Made by a program: the position numbers and the translations under genes
The notes under the pieces: generated by a model
Databases searched by the model: none
The model's input: only the letters and a program-made list of their open reading frames with translations
Told to the model about the DNA's origin: nothing
Source of the DNA: Thermus aquaticus
GTDB lineage: Bacteria > Deinococcota > Deinococci > Deinococcales > Thermaceae
NCBI RefSeq assembly: GCF_001280255.1
Contig: NZ_LHCI01000106.1
Span: 1,625,217-1,689,216 of the forward strand
Length of the DNA stretch: 64,000 nt
Direction: 5' to 3'
Shown here: one piece after another, positions 1 to 7,997 of the stretch
Numbering within the stretch: the first letter of the stretch is position 1
How the letters are laid out: every line of letters starts with the position of its first letter

Positions 1-911
1 AGGTCCCCCTCCAGGGTGCGCACCACCCTCTCCAGGATGGCCTCCCCCACCCGCTCCTGGGCCTCGAGGGTGTTGGCCCCCAGGTGGGCGGTGAGGACCA
101 CCCGGGGGTGCTTCAGGAGGGGATGGTCCTTGGGCGGGGGCTCCTCGGAGAAGACGTCCAGGCCGGCGGCGAAGAGGTGCCCCTCCTCCAACACCTCCAG
201 AAGGGCCTTCTCGTCCACGATGCCGCCCCGGGCGGCGTTCACCACCACCGCCCCACGGGGAAGGAGGTAGAGCTCCCGGCGGCCGATCATCCCCCGGGTC
301 TCCTCGGTCAGGGGGGTGTGCACGGTGAGGAAGTGGCTCTGGCGGAGGAGGTCCTCCAGGTGCTCCAGAAGCTCCACCCCCAGGCTCTCGGCCCGGGTCC
401 TGGGGATGTAAGGATCGTAGGCCAGGACCCGCATCTCAAAGCCCTTGGCGAAGCGGGCCACCTGGCCGCCGATGCGGCCCAAGCCCACGATGCCCAGGGT
501 CTTGCCCTTAAGCTCCAGGCCCAGGAACTTGCGGTCCCACTCCCCGGCGCGGATCTTGCGGTCGGAGAGGGCGATGCCCCGGGCGGCCGAGAGGAGGAGG
601 CCGAAGGCCAGCTCGGCGGCCGAGCGGGTGTTGGCCTCGGGGACGTTGACCACCAGGATGCCCAGGCGGCTCGCCGCCTCCAGGTCCACGTTGTCCACCC
701 CCACCCCGCCCCGGCCCACCACCTTGAGGCGCTTGCCCCGCTTTAAGAGCTCGGCGTCCACCTGGGTGCGGCTTCGGGTAATGAGGGCATCGTAGGCGGG
801 GATGATCTCCAGAAGCTCCTCGCGGCCGATGCCTGGGCGGTAGTCCAGGAGGACCCCGGGGTACTTGACCTCTCCCAGGCGCATCTCGTCGGAAACCAGA
901 ACCCGCCACAT
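1..911 (-). CDS. serA: D-3-phosphoglycerate dehydrogenase, C-terminus off the window
   Basis: NAD-dependent oxidation of 3-phosphoglycerate, the first step of serine synthesis in the cytoplasm. The minus strand reads without a stop from an ATG at 911 to the window edge, about 303 residues. It begins MWRVLVSDEMR and carries the D-isomer dehydrogenase hallmarks: a GRGGVGVDNVD segment, the Rossmann turn GIVGLGRIGGQVA, the conserved VNAARGGIVDE stretch and the catalytic-region His in TAHLGANT. Only the far C-terminal part (which would include any ACT-type regulatory domain) is missing. A -10 box lies 9 bases before the ATG, so the message is probably leaderless. Identification is firm; the regulatory domain cannot be judged. 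Confidence 0.93.
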   Translation of the reverse strand, partial: MWRVLVSDEMRLGEVKYPGVLLDYRPGIGREELLEIIPAYDALITRSRTQVDAELLKRGKRLKVVGRGGVGVDNVDLEAASRLGILVVNVPEANTRSAAELAFGLLLSAARGIALSDRKIRAGEWDRKFLGLELKGKTLGIVGLGRIGGQVARFAKGFEMRVLAYDPYIPRTRAESLGVELLEHLEDLLRQSHFLTVHTPLTEETRGMIGRRELYLLPRGAVVVNAARGGIVDEKALLEVLEEGHLFAAGLDVFSEEPPPKDHPLLKHPRVVLTAHLGANTLEAQERVGEAILERVVRTLEGD

Positions 912-920
912 ATGCCCCTG

Positions 921-950
921 ACCCTAGCACGAAAAAGCCCTCCTGGGCAA
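921..950 (-). promoter_or_regulatory. Probable serA promoter, leaderless
   Basis: On the minus strand TTGCCC (950-945) and TAGGGT (926-921), the latter preceded by TGC as an extended -10, are 18 bp apart. TAGGGT ends 9 bases before the ATG of serA, which puts +1 at or next to the start codon. Confidence 0.45.
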
Positions 951-990
951 GGCCCTTGGCTTCCGTCCAAAGCCGGGTAGACCGGCAGAC

Positions 991-1188
991 ATGGGGCGCT
1001 GGTTCCTTTAGCCGGGGCTCTTCCTCCTGGCCCTTTGGGCCATCGCCCATCTCTACCCCCTTCTCTACGTCTTTCTGGCCTTCACCCTGGCGGCGGCCCT
1101 GGACCCGGCGGTCCGCTTCCTAAACCGCCTCCTCCCCTACCCCAGCGCCGTCATCGCCGCCTATCTGGCCGTCTTCGGCCTCCTCTTC
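991..1188 (+). pseudogene. N-terminal relic of an AI-2E/PerM-family membrane permease
   Basis: The frame from ATG 991 reads MGRWFL, then TAG at 1009-1011, then PGLFLLALWAIAHLYPLL and a second hydrophobic helix with LDPAVRFLNRLLPYP. This helix-loop arrangement with a proline-rich LDP motif is what the first two membrane segments of AI-2E family transporters look like. The frame is broken at codon 7 and similarity ends abruptly near 1188, where sequence from an opposing gene begins. It is a decayed 5' stub of a gene normally about 330-360 codons long. The family call is from motif memory, not a search. Confidence 0.6.
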
Positions 1189-1580
1189 CAAAGGCCCTCC
1201 AAGGCCTCCAGGTAGGCCTCCGCCGCCAGGAGGAAGTAGAGGCGCTTCTGCCAGGGGTGGCGGGCCCCCTCCGCCAGCTCCAGACCCTTGCGCATGTTCT
1301 CCATGCCCCGGAAAAAGGTCCGGAAGGCCTGGGCCAGCGGCTCGGCCTCCAGGTCCTGGGCCACCCTCTGGCGGTGGACCACGGCCTTTTCGTCCTGAAG
1401 GGGCCTGCGGAAGATGGCCTCCAGGCCCATCCCCCCGTGAGGGGCGAAGAGGGCGGCTTCCAGCTCGTCCAGGTGGAGGTCCTGGAAGTGGGCGGGGACG
1501 CCCCTTTCCCTTCCTCCACGGGCCCCTCCGGGCCGAGGAGGCTTGGCCTTTCTGCCGTTCTCTCCACGGGTCCCTCCCAA
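1161..1580 (-). pseudogene. Fragment of a MutS-like (DNA mismatch repair related) protein
   Basis: About 110 residues (DLHLDELEAALFAPHGG ... AEAYLEALEGL) resemble the N-terminal region of the MutS-related ATPases that lack the mismatch-recognition domain: a pattern of PLQDEKAVVHRQRVAQDLE followed by a long helical stretch. The ATPase domain is absent because the frame stops at 1161, exactly where it meets the broken permease relic. Upstream residues (1510-1580) are low in family-like features, and a terminator hairpin lies at 1583-1609, so this piece probably has no promoter of its own. Fragment status is clear; the family assignment is moderately sure. Confidence 0.5.
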
Positions 1581-1582
1581 GC

Positions 1583-1609
1583 AAAAACCCCTACCGGAAA
1601 CCCGGTAGG
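1583..1609 (-). terminator. Intrinsic terminator downstream of the aquaporin gene
   Basis: CCTACCGG and CCGGTAGG (1602-1609 and 1590-1597) form a perfect 8-bp stem around a 4-base loop. On the minus strand it is followed by GGGG and five T residues (1587-1583). It would end transcripts coming from the aquaporin gene. A weaker stem (GCCCACC/GGTGGGC, about 1667-1693) lies just upstream. Confidence 0.65.
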
Positions 1610-1704
1610 AGTCATCAGCCCGAAGCGGGCGGTTAGGGCGGACTCCATCGCCCTAAGGGCATTCTAGCCCACCGAGATGAGAAAAGGGGTGGGCCCGCTA
1701 CCCG

Positions 1705-2340
1705 CTACCCGGCCTCTCCCCGGGCCAGGGCCCGCGAGACGGCCAGGGCCAGAAGCCCCCCCAGGAAAGGGCCGGGGAGGTAAACCAAGGCCCCGCCCAG
1801 GTCCCCGAGGAGGAGGGCCGGGCCCGCCCAGCGGGCGGGGTTGAAGGCGCCCCCAGAAAGGGAGGCCAGGGCGAGGACGAGGAGGGTCACCGTGAGGCCG
1901 ATGGCCACCCCCGCCAGAGGGTGCCTGGTCCGCACCACCATGAGGATGACGAGGACCAGGAAGAAGGCCCCCAGGACCTCGGCGGCCAGTCCCCTGCCCC
2001 AGTCGGAGGAGGTGGGAAGCCCCTTGGCCAGGACCCCCGGGTAGAGAAAGGCGGCCATCCCCGAGGCGCTGAGGCTCCCCAAAAGCTGGGCCAGCCAGTA
2101 GGCGAGAAGCTCCCTGGCCTTCAGGGCCCCCTCTAGGAAGAAGACCAGGCTCACCGCCGGGTTGAAGTGGGCCCCGGAAACACCCCCCAGGGCCACCACC
2201 ATGACCAGGATGGCCAGGCCGCTGGCCAGCGCCGGGACCAGAGGCCCCTCCCCCCAGGCTAGGCTCCCCAGGCTGGCCTGGAGGAGAGCGAAGGTGCCCA
2301 GAAACTCGGCCAAGGCGCGGGACCAGAGGGAAGGAGCCAT
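1705..2340 (-). CDS. Aquaporin / glycerol facilitator (MIP family)
   Basis: Channel protein for water or small neutral solutes in the inner membrane. 211 residues, usual for a compact bacterial MIP. Both half-helix signatures are present: HFNPAVS near residue 58 and AFNPARW near residue 167. Six membrane spans are expected, and the first is at LAEFLGTFALLQASLG. The second NPA motif is followed by R, the selectivity-filter arginine. It is transcribed alone, between the alkaline phosphatase terminator and its own terminator at 1583-1609. Substrate (water versus glycerol) cannot be decided from what is visible. Confidence 0.92.
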   Translation of the reverse strand: MAPSLWSRALAEFLGTFALLQASLGSLAWGEGPLVPALASGLAILVMVVALGGVSGAHFNPAVSLVFFLEGALKARELLAYWLAQLLGSLSASGMAAFLYPGVLAKGLPTSSDWGRGLAAEVLGAFFLVLVILMVVRTRHPLAGVAIGLTVTLLVLALASLSGGAFNPARWAGPALLLGDLGGALVYLPGPFLGGLLALAVSRALARGEAG

Positions 2341-2354
2341 CTTCGTTCACCCCC

Positions 2355-2389
2355 TTCAATGTAAAGCCCTTGCCCTCTTCAATGTAAAG
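2355..2389 (-). promoter_or_regulatory. Tandem 12-bp repeats in the aquaporin promoter
   Basis: TTCAATGTAAAG occurs twice, at 2355-2366 and 2378-2389, with a 23-bp period, starting 15 bp upstream of the aquaporin ATG. Read on the minus strand each copy is CTTTACATTGAA. The upstream copy offers a TTTACA -35-like hexamer and the downstream copy a TACATT -10-like hexamer, so the repeat may be the promoter itself, an operator, or both. Confidence 0.45.
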
Positions 2390-2421
2390 TCCTTCGGTCA
2401 GAGGGCGGTCAGGGCCAGGCG

Positions 2422-2445
2422 AAAACCCCCGGGGCTCCCCGGGGG
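2422..2445 (-). terminator. Terminator of the alkaline phosphatase gene
   Basis: A GC-only stem, CCCCCGGGG (2426-2434) with CCCCGGGGG (2437-2445), is followed on the minus strand by TTTTC (2425-2421). It lies 20 bp after the phosphatase stop codon. Confidence 0.65.
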
Positions 2446-2465
2446 AAAGGAAGGAGGAGGGCTGG

Positions 2466-3971
2466 CTAGGCCCAGGCGTCCGCGGGGTGGCGCATCCCCA
2501 CGGGCCTAGTCTTGAGAATCTCCAAGGCCTCCTCTTCGGACATAACCGGGTTCTGGTAGCGGATGCCCAGGGCCTCGCCCATGAGGCGGAAGATGTGGGT
2601 GTTGTCCATGAGGCCGAGCTGGAGGAAGCGGAGCCCCTGCCCGTAGAGGAGGGCGATCACCGGGCTTGCCGTGTGCTGGCCCGAGCTCCAGCCGATGTTG
2701 GGCCGGTCGGGCTTGCTGGCGTTCCGCTGGACCATGGCCCAGGACATGGTGTTGGCGGGCTGGATGCCGTAGCGGACGCCGTCGGGGCGGTAGACCTTCT
2801 TGGTGAGGGCCTCCACCACCATCTGGGCTTCCTCGTCGGTGAGGCTGACCCCCTTCATGGCCCGGTAGGCCTCCTTGACCTGGGCGGCGTCGGGGTTACT
2901 CCCCAGGACCCTCTGCATGTGCTCAAAGCTGGCCTTCTGGCCCTCGAGGAGGTCTATCCCCGCCGAGCCCTCTAGGTAGCTCCGCCCCGCCCCGTAGAGG
3001 GCTCCCACCCCGGTGGCGTGGTCGGAGACCAGGATGAGGAGGGTGTCCGGGTGCTGGTCTACGAAAGCGGTGAGGAGCTCCAGGGCCTCGTCCGCGGCCA
3101 GGACGTCCCAAAGGGTGGCGGCGGGGTCGTTGAGGTGGTTGGAGTGGTCAATCCGGCCCGCCTCCACCTGCAGGACGAAGCCGTTGCGGTAGGAGGCCAG
3201 CCGGGGCAGGGCGGCTTGGACCATCTCCTTGAGGCTCGGGACCTTCACCCCCTGGAAGCGCCGGTCCACCTCGTAGGGCACGTGGCTGTCCGAGAAAACC
3301 CCCAGGAGCCTGGAGGCGTTGCTGGCCCTAAGCTCCTCCGGGGTGCGCGCCACGCCGTACCCCGCCTTCTGGAACGCCCCGTAGAGGTCCTTCTTGTCGG
3401 GGCGCCTCTCGGGGTTGAAGAAGCGGTCCCCGCCTCCCAGGTAGACCTCGGCCCCGAAGGCCAGGTACTGCTCGGCGATCTCGTTCTCCGCGTTGCGGTC
3501 CTTGTTGGAGATGACGAAGCTGGCCGGGGTGGCGTGGGTGACCGTGGTGGTGGTCACCAGGCCCACCGCCTTCCCCGCCTCCTTGGCGGCGGCGAAGAAG
3601 GGCTTCAAGGGAGTGCCGTCCGCGTGGACCGCCAGCCCCCCGTTCACCGTCTTCACCCCGCAGGAGAAGGCGTTGCCCGCGGCGCTGGACTCGGTGACGT
3701 AGCTGGTGAGGCTATAGGTGTTGATGAGGCCACTCGGGTAGCGGGTGAGAAGGCGCTCCAGGTGCAGGGTGCGGCCCAGGCGCCTCCTGGCGTAGGCCTG
3801 GGCGATGGCGTAGTCCTCCCAGGAGAAGCCATCGTAGACGAAGACGATCAGGTTCCGGTACCTGCGGCCTAGGGCGGGCGCGTTCTGGGGGGCGCCTTGG
3901 GCCAGGCCCTTGGGGGCGAGGCTGAGGCTTCCCAGAAGCGCCGCCGTCTTGAGGAGGTCCCTCCTTTTCAT
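2466..3971 (-). CDS. phoA: Alkaline phosphatase, Tat-exported, Thermus type
   Basis: Exported metal-dependent phosphomonoesterase for phosphate scavenging, 501 residues. The start at 3971 is chosen because GGAGGTGAT lies just upstream; the longer in-frame start at 3986 would place that ribosome site inside the gene. The N-terminus MKRRDLLKT plus a hydrophobic stretch ending AQG is a twin-arginine signal. Metal and nucleophile regions are visible: VFVYDGFSWEDY, VTESSAAGNAFSCG (nucleophile Ser), THATPASF, QVEAGRIDHSNH, VSDHATG and SGQHTASPV. The protein is nearly the same as the T. thermophilus enzyme as I remember it. It is monocistronic, with its own terminator. Confidence 0.96.
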   Translation of the reverse strand: MKRRDLLKTAALLGSLSLAPKGLAQGAPQNAPALGRRYRNLIVFVYDGFSWEDYAIAQAYARRRLGRTLHLERLLTRYPSGLINTYSLTSYVTESSAAGNAFSCGVKTVNGGLAVHADGTPLKPFFAAAKEAGKAVGLVTTTTVTHATPASFVISNKDRNAENEIAEQYLAFGAEVYLGGGDRFFNPERRPDKKDLYGAFQKAGYGVARTPEELRASNASRLLGVFSDSHVPYEVDRRFQGVKVPSLKEMVQAALPRLASYRNGFVLQVEAGRIDHSNHLNDPAATLWDVLAADEALELLTAFVDQHPDTLLILVSDHATGVGALYGAGRSYLEGSAGIDLLEGQKASFEHMQRVLGSNPDAAQVKEAYRAMKGVSLTDEEAQMVVEALTKKVYRPDGVRYGIQPANTMSWAMVQRNASKPDRPNIGWSSGQHTASPVIALLYGQGLRFLQLGLMDNTHIFRLMGEALGIRYQNPVMSEEEALEILKTRPVGMRHPADAWA

Positions 3972-4008
3972 CCCCATCACCTCCACGGGTCATTGGAGCA
4001 CACCTCTG

Positions 4009-4725
4009 TCAGAGGCCGGTCAGGGCCAGCTGGAGGTGGTCCTTTAGGGCGATGCCCGCGAGGCCGTGCTTGGCCATGAGGGCCTCGAGGTCCCGCCTGC
4101 GCTCCTCCAGGTTGGCCCCGTAACTCTGGTTCTCCCCGTGGACCCGCACCCCCACGTTGGGCCCCGGCAGGTAGCGGAAGGGAAGCCCGGCCCGGTAGGC
4201 CCTAAGCCAGAGGTCCCAGTCCCAGTAGTGGCCCATCTGGGGGTCCAGCCCCCCGAGGTCATGGAGGGCCTTGCGGGAAAGGGCGGTCCCCGAGGCCAGG
4301 ATGCGGTTGTCCTTTAGGAGCCAGGGGCCCAGGGGGCCGGGCTCGTAGGGGATGTCCCGGCTGGGGGTCAGGAAGAGGCCCCCGGAGTAGGCCACCCCCG
4401 CGCCCCCCTTGAGGGCCCGGGCCACCCGGTAGAGGTAGGCGGGATCCAGGAGAAGGTCGTCGTCGTCCAGGAAGAGGACCAGATCCCCCTGGGCCACCTC
4501 CAGAGCCCGTAGCCTGGCCGCCACCTGCCCCCTTCCCCCGGACCAGACCCCCTTGAGGCGGGGATCTCCCAGGGCTTCCACCACCCCAAGGCCCTCCCCG
4601 TCCCCGTCCTCGGCCACCACGGCCTCAAAGGCGGGGTAGGTCTGGCGGAGGAGGCTCAGGAGGGCCCCGCGGAGGAGGTGGGGCCGGTTCCTGGTGGGGA
4701 TGACCACGCTAAGGGTGGGCCCCAT
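4009..4725 (-). CDS. Family 2 (GT-A) glycosyltransferase
   Basis: Transfers a sugar from a nucleotide-sugar donor; acceptor unknown. 238 residues. The N-terminus [27 protein letters not shown] is the classic GT2 nucleotide-binding start, and the metal-binding acidic motif [11 protein letters not shown] is near residue 95. Later, [21 protein letters not shown] matches the acceptor-side acidic motif region. No membrane segment is evident. Its ATG lies inside the end of surE (17-bp overlap), so the two are translationally coupled with the isomerase-like gene upstream. Nothing in the context names the glycan. Confidence 0.85.
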   Translation of the reverse strand: MGPTLSVVIPTRNRPHLLRGALLSLLRQTYPAFEAVVAEDGDGEGLGVVEALGDPRLKGVWSGGRGQVAARLRALEVAQGDLVLFLDDDDLLLDPAYLYRVARALKGGAGVAYSGGLFLTPSRDIPYEPGPLGPWLLKDNRILASGTALSRKALHDLGGLDPQMGHYWDWDLWLRAYRAGLPFRYLPGPNVGVRVHGENQSYGANLEERRRDLEALMAKHGLAGIALKDHLQLALTGL

Positions 4726-5440
4726 GCCGGTAGCTGGGGGAAAGCCTGGCCTCGTCCGTGAGGTCCAGGCGAAGAGGGGTGAGGCTCACGAAGCCCTGCT
4801 CCACCGCCCAGCGGTCCGTGCCCTCCTCGGCCTCCCTGAGGGGCCTCGCCGCGAACCAGTAGACCTTCCGGCCCATGGGGTCGGTCTCGGGGACCACCAG
4901 GCCCTCGTAGTGGCGCACGGACTGCCGGGTCCAGAGCATGCCCTTGGGGGTGAGGGGGAGGTTTACGTTGACCAAAAAGGGCGCCTCGAGACTGAGGAGG
5001 ACCTCCAGGACGTCCTCTATCCAGGGCTTTAGGGCGGCGAAGTCGGGCTCCTCCCCGTTCATGGGCACGCTGAAGGCGGCCGCCGAGGCCCCCAGGAGGA
5101 AGCCCTGCTTGGCGGCGGCCACGGTGCCGGAGTGCCAGATCTCGTTCCCCAGGTTGCTCCCCAGGTTGACCCCGGAGAGGACCAGGTCCACGGGGCCCAG
5201 GAGGTGCATTCCCAAGGCCACGCAGTCCGCCGGGGTCCCCCGCACCCGGTAGGCGGGGAAGGGGGCGGGATGGGGGTAGGCCCTGAGGGGGTGGGCGATG
5301 GAGATGGCGTGCCCGGCCCCGCTCTGCTCCGCGTCGGGAGCGCTCACCACCACCTCCCCGAAGCGGCTCGCCGCCTCCGCCAGGGCCCAGAGGCCGGGGC
5401 TGTAGATGCCGTCGTCGTTGCTGACCAGGATTTTCCGCAT
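4709..5440 (-). CDS. surE: 5'/3'-nucleotidase SurE
   Basis: Survival protein SurE, a metal-dependent nucleoside monophosphate phosphatase of the cytoplasm. 243 residues, normal length. It starts [16 protein letters not shown], containing the SNDDG metal-binding motif. [15 protein letters not shown] and [23 protein letters not shown] are the other two conserved blocks, and FLVNVNLP follows. It starts 9 bp after the upstream TIM-barrel gene ends and overlaps the glycosyltransferase after it. Confidence 0.96.
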   Translation of the reverse strand: MRKILVSNDDGIYSPGLWALAEAASRFGEVVVSAPDAEQSGAGHAISIAHPLRAYPHPAPFPAYRVRGTPADCVALGMHLLGPVDLVLSGVNLGSNLGNEIWHSGTVAAAKQGFLLGASAAAFSVPMNGEEPDFAALKPWIEDVLEVLLSLEAPFLVNVNLPLTPKGMLWTRQSVRHYEGLVVPETDPMGRKVYWFAARPLREAEEGTDRWAVEQGFVSLTPLRLDLTDEARLSPSYRHGAHP

Positions 5441-5449
5441 GGCCCGAGG

Positions 5450-6187
5450 CTACAGGGCCTCCGTCAGGGTTTGGTCAAGAAACCCCTCCAGCCAGCGCAG
5501 GGAAGGGGTGGGGTCCCCCCGGACCTCTAGGACCAGGGTGGCCTCTAGGAAGTGCCCCAGCCAGTCCTCGTGGTGGGCGAGGCCCCGCCCCAGGTTCCAG
5601 TGCCGGTCGTAGGCCCCGTCGTGGTCGTTCAGGTGCAGGTGGTCCGGGGCCAGGGCCAGCCAGGGCCCGGGAAGGGGGGTGCGGCTGAAGACCTGGGCGT
5701 GGCTGGCGTCAAAGCAGAAGCCCAGCTCGGGGAGGGCCTCGAGGACCACCTTGAGGGAAGCGGGGTCAGGCTCGTGGGTGTTCTCCAGGAAGAGGGCCAT
5801 CCCCAGGGCCCGGGCCCGGCGCACCACGGGCCTCAGGGCCTCGGCGAAAAGGGGGGCCCGCTCCAGGGCCTCCTCCGGGGTGCGGCCCGTGGGGATGCCG
5901 GAGTGCAGCACCGCCCGGTCGGCCCCCAGCTCCACCGCCCGCTCCAGGCCGAAGAGGAGGCGCCTTAAGGTGAGGCCCGCCACCTCGGGGTCTGGAGAAA
6001 GGAGGTCCAGGTTCCAGAAGGGCAGGTGGACGGAGAGGGGGAGGCGGAGGCGGGGCGCATTCCAAAAGAGCTCGTCGTCCTCCAGCACCTCCGGGTCCAG
6101 GTAGGCCTCGGCCCCAAGGCCCAGGGCCTCCAACCGGGGGGCCATGGCCTTGAGGTCCTGCACGTTGAGGCTCAGGCGAAGGTCCAT
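5450..6187 (-). CDS. TIM-barrel sugar isomerase/epimerase-like protein
   Basis: Member of the xylose isomerase-like / AP endonuclease 2 fold; substrate unknown. 245 residues from ATG 6187. Likely metal ligands lie in the expected order: AVLHSGIP, the Glu of LFLENTHEPD, FCFDASHAQ, then HLHLNDHDGAYDRHWNLG. The much longer open frame that continues upstream is only absence of stops in GC-rich sequence and runs into the divergent permease. First gene of a three-gene unit with surE and the glycosyltransferase. Could be a sugar isomerase/epimerase or an endonuclease IV relative; the NDHDGAYDRHWNLGRG block favours a small-molecule isomerase. Confidence 0.75.
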   Translation of the reverse strand: MDLRLSLNVQDLKAMAPRLEALGLGAEAYLDPEVLEDDELFWNAPRLRLPLSVHLPFWNLDLLSPDPEVAGLTLRRLLFGLERAVELGADRAVLHSGIPTGRTPEEALERAPLFAEALRPVVRRARALGMALFLENTHEPDPASLKVVLEALPELGFCFDASHAQVFSRTPLPGPWLALAPDHLHLNDHDGAYDRHWNLGRGLAHHEDWLGHFLEATLVLEVRGDPTPSLRWLEGFLDQTLTEAL

Positions 6188-6260
6188 GGGCGGATGGTAG
6201 CCCCCCGCCGTCAGGGGAAGGTCAAGGGTGGGATGACGCTTTTCTGACAAAGGCGTGGAA

Positions 6261-6286
6261 GGATGCCCTTGATGGTTAGGGCATCC
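6261..6286. promoter_or_regulatory. Perfect inverted repeat over the ugp start codon
   Basis: GGATGCCCT (6261-6269) and AGGGCATCC (6278-6286) form a perfect 9-bp inverted repeat with an 8-base loop that contains the likely start ATG at 6272. It could be an operator, or an RNA hairpin that hides the start codon. Confidence 0.4.
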
Positions 6287-7183
6287 CCCTCTAGCGCGCG
6301 GGCCCGGGCGCACAGGCGCAAGGAAGAGGCCTGGGCCCTGGGCCTCGTCCTCCCCGCCATCGGGCTCTTCTTCCTCTTCTACGTGGTGCCCTTGGGCCAG
6401 GCGGTGTGGCTTTCCCTTCACCAGGAGGACCTCTTCGGCCGGGACCTCCGCTATAGCGGGCTGGAAAACTACCGCCAGGTGCTGGCCGACCCCGCCTTTT
6501 GGAAAAGCGTGAGGACCACGCTCCTCTTCGCCCTCATGGTGGTGCCCCTGGAGCTCCTCCTGGGCCTTCTGGCGGCCCTTCTGGTCTGGCGCCCTTACCC
6601 TGGGGTGGCCTTCTTCCGCACCCTCTTTTTCCTCACCACCGCCGTGCCCACCGCCGTGGCCGCCGTGGCCTGGGGCTGGTTCCTCCACCCCGTGGGCGGC
6701 TACCTCAACCACGCCCTTAAGGCCCTCGGCCTCTCCCCCCAGCCCTGGCTGACCAGCCCCGAGCTGGCCCTCCCCACCCTGGCCGTGGTCACCGCCTGGG
6801 CCGGGGTGGGCTTCACCGCCATCCTCCTCACGGCGGGGCTCCAGAACATCCCCGAGGAGGTCCTGGAGGCCGCCAGCGTGGACGGGGCCGGGCCCTGGAC
6901 CCGGTTCTGGCGGGTGGTCCTCCCCCTCCTCTCCCCTACCCTCTTCCTGGTGGGCCTCCTGGTCCTCCTGAAAAGCCTCACCGCCTTCGGCCAGATCCAC
7001 CTCCTCACCAGAGGCGGACCCATGGAGAGCACCACGGTCTGGATCTACCGGGTCTACCAGGACGCCTTCTTCAACTTCCGCTTCGCCTACGCCGCCTCCG
7101 AGGGGCTTCTCCTCTTCCTCTTCCTGGTGGTCCTGGCCGCCTTGCAGTTCCGGCTACTGGGAAGGAGGGTGCACTATGCGTAA
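6272..7183 (+). CDS. ABC importer permease, UgpA-like
   Basis: Inner-membrane subunit of a carbohydrate-class (CUT1) importer, 303 residues. ATG 6272 is preferred because GGAAGG (6257-6262) is 9 bases upstream; ATG 6263 would abut that site directly. Six membrane spans are expected, with the first at residues 20-42. The EAA loop that contacts the ATPase is visible as EAASVDGAGPWTRFWRVVLPLL. Overlaps the next permease by 8 bp. The binding protein two genes on is UgpB-like, so glycerol-3-phosphate or a glycerophosphodiester is the best substrate guess. No ATPase gene is nearby, so a shared MalK/MsmK-type subunit encoded elsewhere is likely. Confidence 0.87.
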   Translation: MVRASPSSARARAHRRKEEAWALGLVLPAIGLFFLFYVVPLGQAVWLSLHQEDLFGRDLRYSGLENYRQVLADPAFWKSVRTTLLFALMVVPLELLLGLLAALLVWRPYPGVAFFRTLFFLTTAVPTAVAAVAWGWFLHPVGGYLNHALKALGLSPQPWLTSPELALPTLAVVTAWAGVGFTAILLTAGLQNIPEEVLEAASVDGAGPWTRFWRVVLPLLSPTLFLVGLLVLLKSLTAFGQIHLLTRGGPMESTTVWIYRVYQDAFFNFRFAYAASEGLLLFLFLVVLAALQFRLLGRRVHYA

Positions 7184-7988
7184 GCGCTGGCCCACCTACC
7201 TCCTGGCCTCCCTTTACGCCTTCCTCCTCACCCTTCCCCTTCTCGTCCTCCTCTCGGCCAGCCTCCGGGCCCCGGAGGACCTCTTCACCCCCGGCCTCCT
7301 GCCCCCCAGGGTGAGCCTCGAGGGCTACCGGGCCGCCCTCACCGACTACCCCCTGTGGCGCTACCTGGGCAACAGCCTCCTGGTGGCCACGCTAACCACC
7401 CTTGGGGTCCTCTTCACCAGCCTCCTCGCAGGCTACGCCCTGGCTCGCATCCCCTTCCGGGGCCAGAGGGCCCTCTTCGGCCTGGCGGTGGCCCTCCTCC
7501 TGGTCCCCGGCGAGGTCACCTTCCTCCCCCTTTACCTCCTCGTGAACCGGCTGGACTGGTTGGACACCTACCAGGCCCTAATCCTCCCCTTCGCCGCAAG
7601 CCCCCTGGGGGTCTTCCTCCTCCGCCAGTACATCAAGACCATCCCCGAGGACTACTTTGACGCCGCCCGGATAGACGGGGCAGGCCACCTGGGCCTCATC
7701 CGCCACGTGGCCCTGCCCCTCGCCGCCCCCGCCTTAGGGGCCTTGGCCGCCCTCACCTTCATCGGCACCTGGAACATGTACCTCTGGCCCCTGGTGGTGA
7801 CCCAGTCCAAGGAGATGCAGACCGCCCAGATCGCCATCAACTTCATCCTGAACGAGGCGGACGCCGTGGCCCGGTGGAACGTGGTGGCCGCGGCCAGCTT
7901 CCTGGTGCTCCTGCCCACCCTTTTGGCCTTCCTGCTCGCCCAAAGGGCCTTCGTCAAGGGGATCGCCCTGGGCGGGCTGAAGGGATAG
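7176..7988 (+). CDS. ABC importer permease, UgpE-like
   Basis: Second inner-membrane subunit of the same CUT1 importer, 270 residues. It has six spans with the usual N-terminal one at YLLASLYAFLLTLPLLVLLS. The EAA loop reads DAARIDGAGHLGLIRHVALPLAAPALG, and the C-terminus QRAFVKGIALGGLKG is the family standard ending (FVKGxxxGAVKG). It starts within the end of the first permease and is followed 9 bp later by the binding protein. Confidence 0.88.
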   Translation: MRKRWPTYLLASLYAFLLTLPLLVLLSASLRAPEDLFTPGLLPPRVSLEGYRAALTDYPLWRYLGNSLLVATLTTLGVLFTSLLAGYALARIPFRGQRALFGLAVALLLVPGEVTFLPLYLLVNRLDWLDTYQALILPFAASPLGVFLLRQYIKTIPEDYFDAARIDGAGHLGLIRHVALPLAAPALGALAALTFIGTWNMYLWPLVVTQSKEMQTAQIAINFILNEADAVARWNVVAAASFLVLLPTLLAFLLAQRAFVKGIALGGLKG

Positions 7989-7997
7989 GAGGTCGGT

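Noticed and set aside
6188..7000. Upstream extension of the TIM-barrel gene to a 516-codon protein
   Set aside because: The extension is antisense to the permease and has shadow composition; a good family start exists at ATG 6187.
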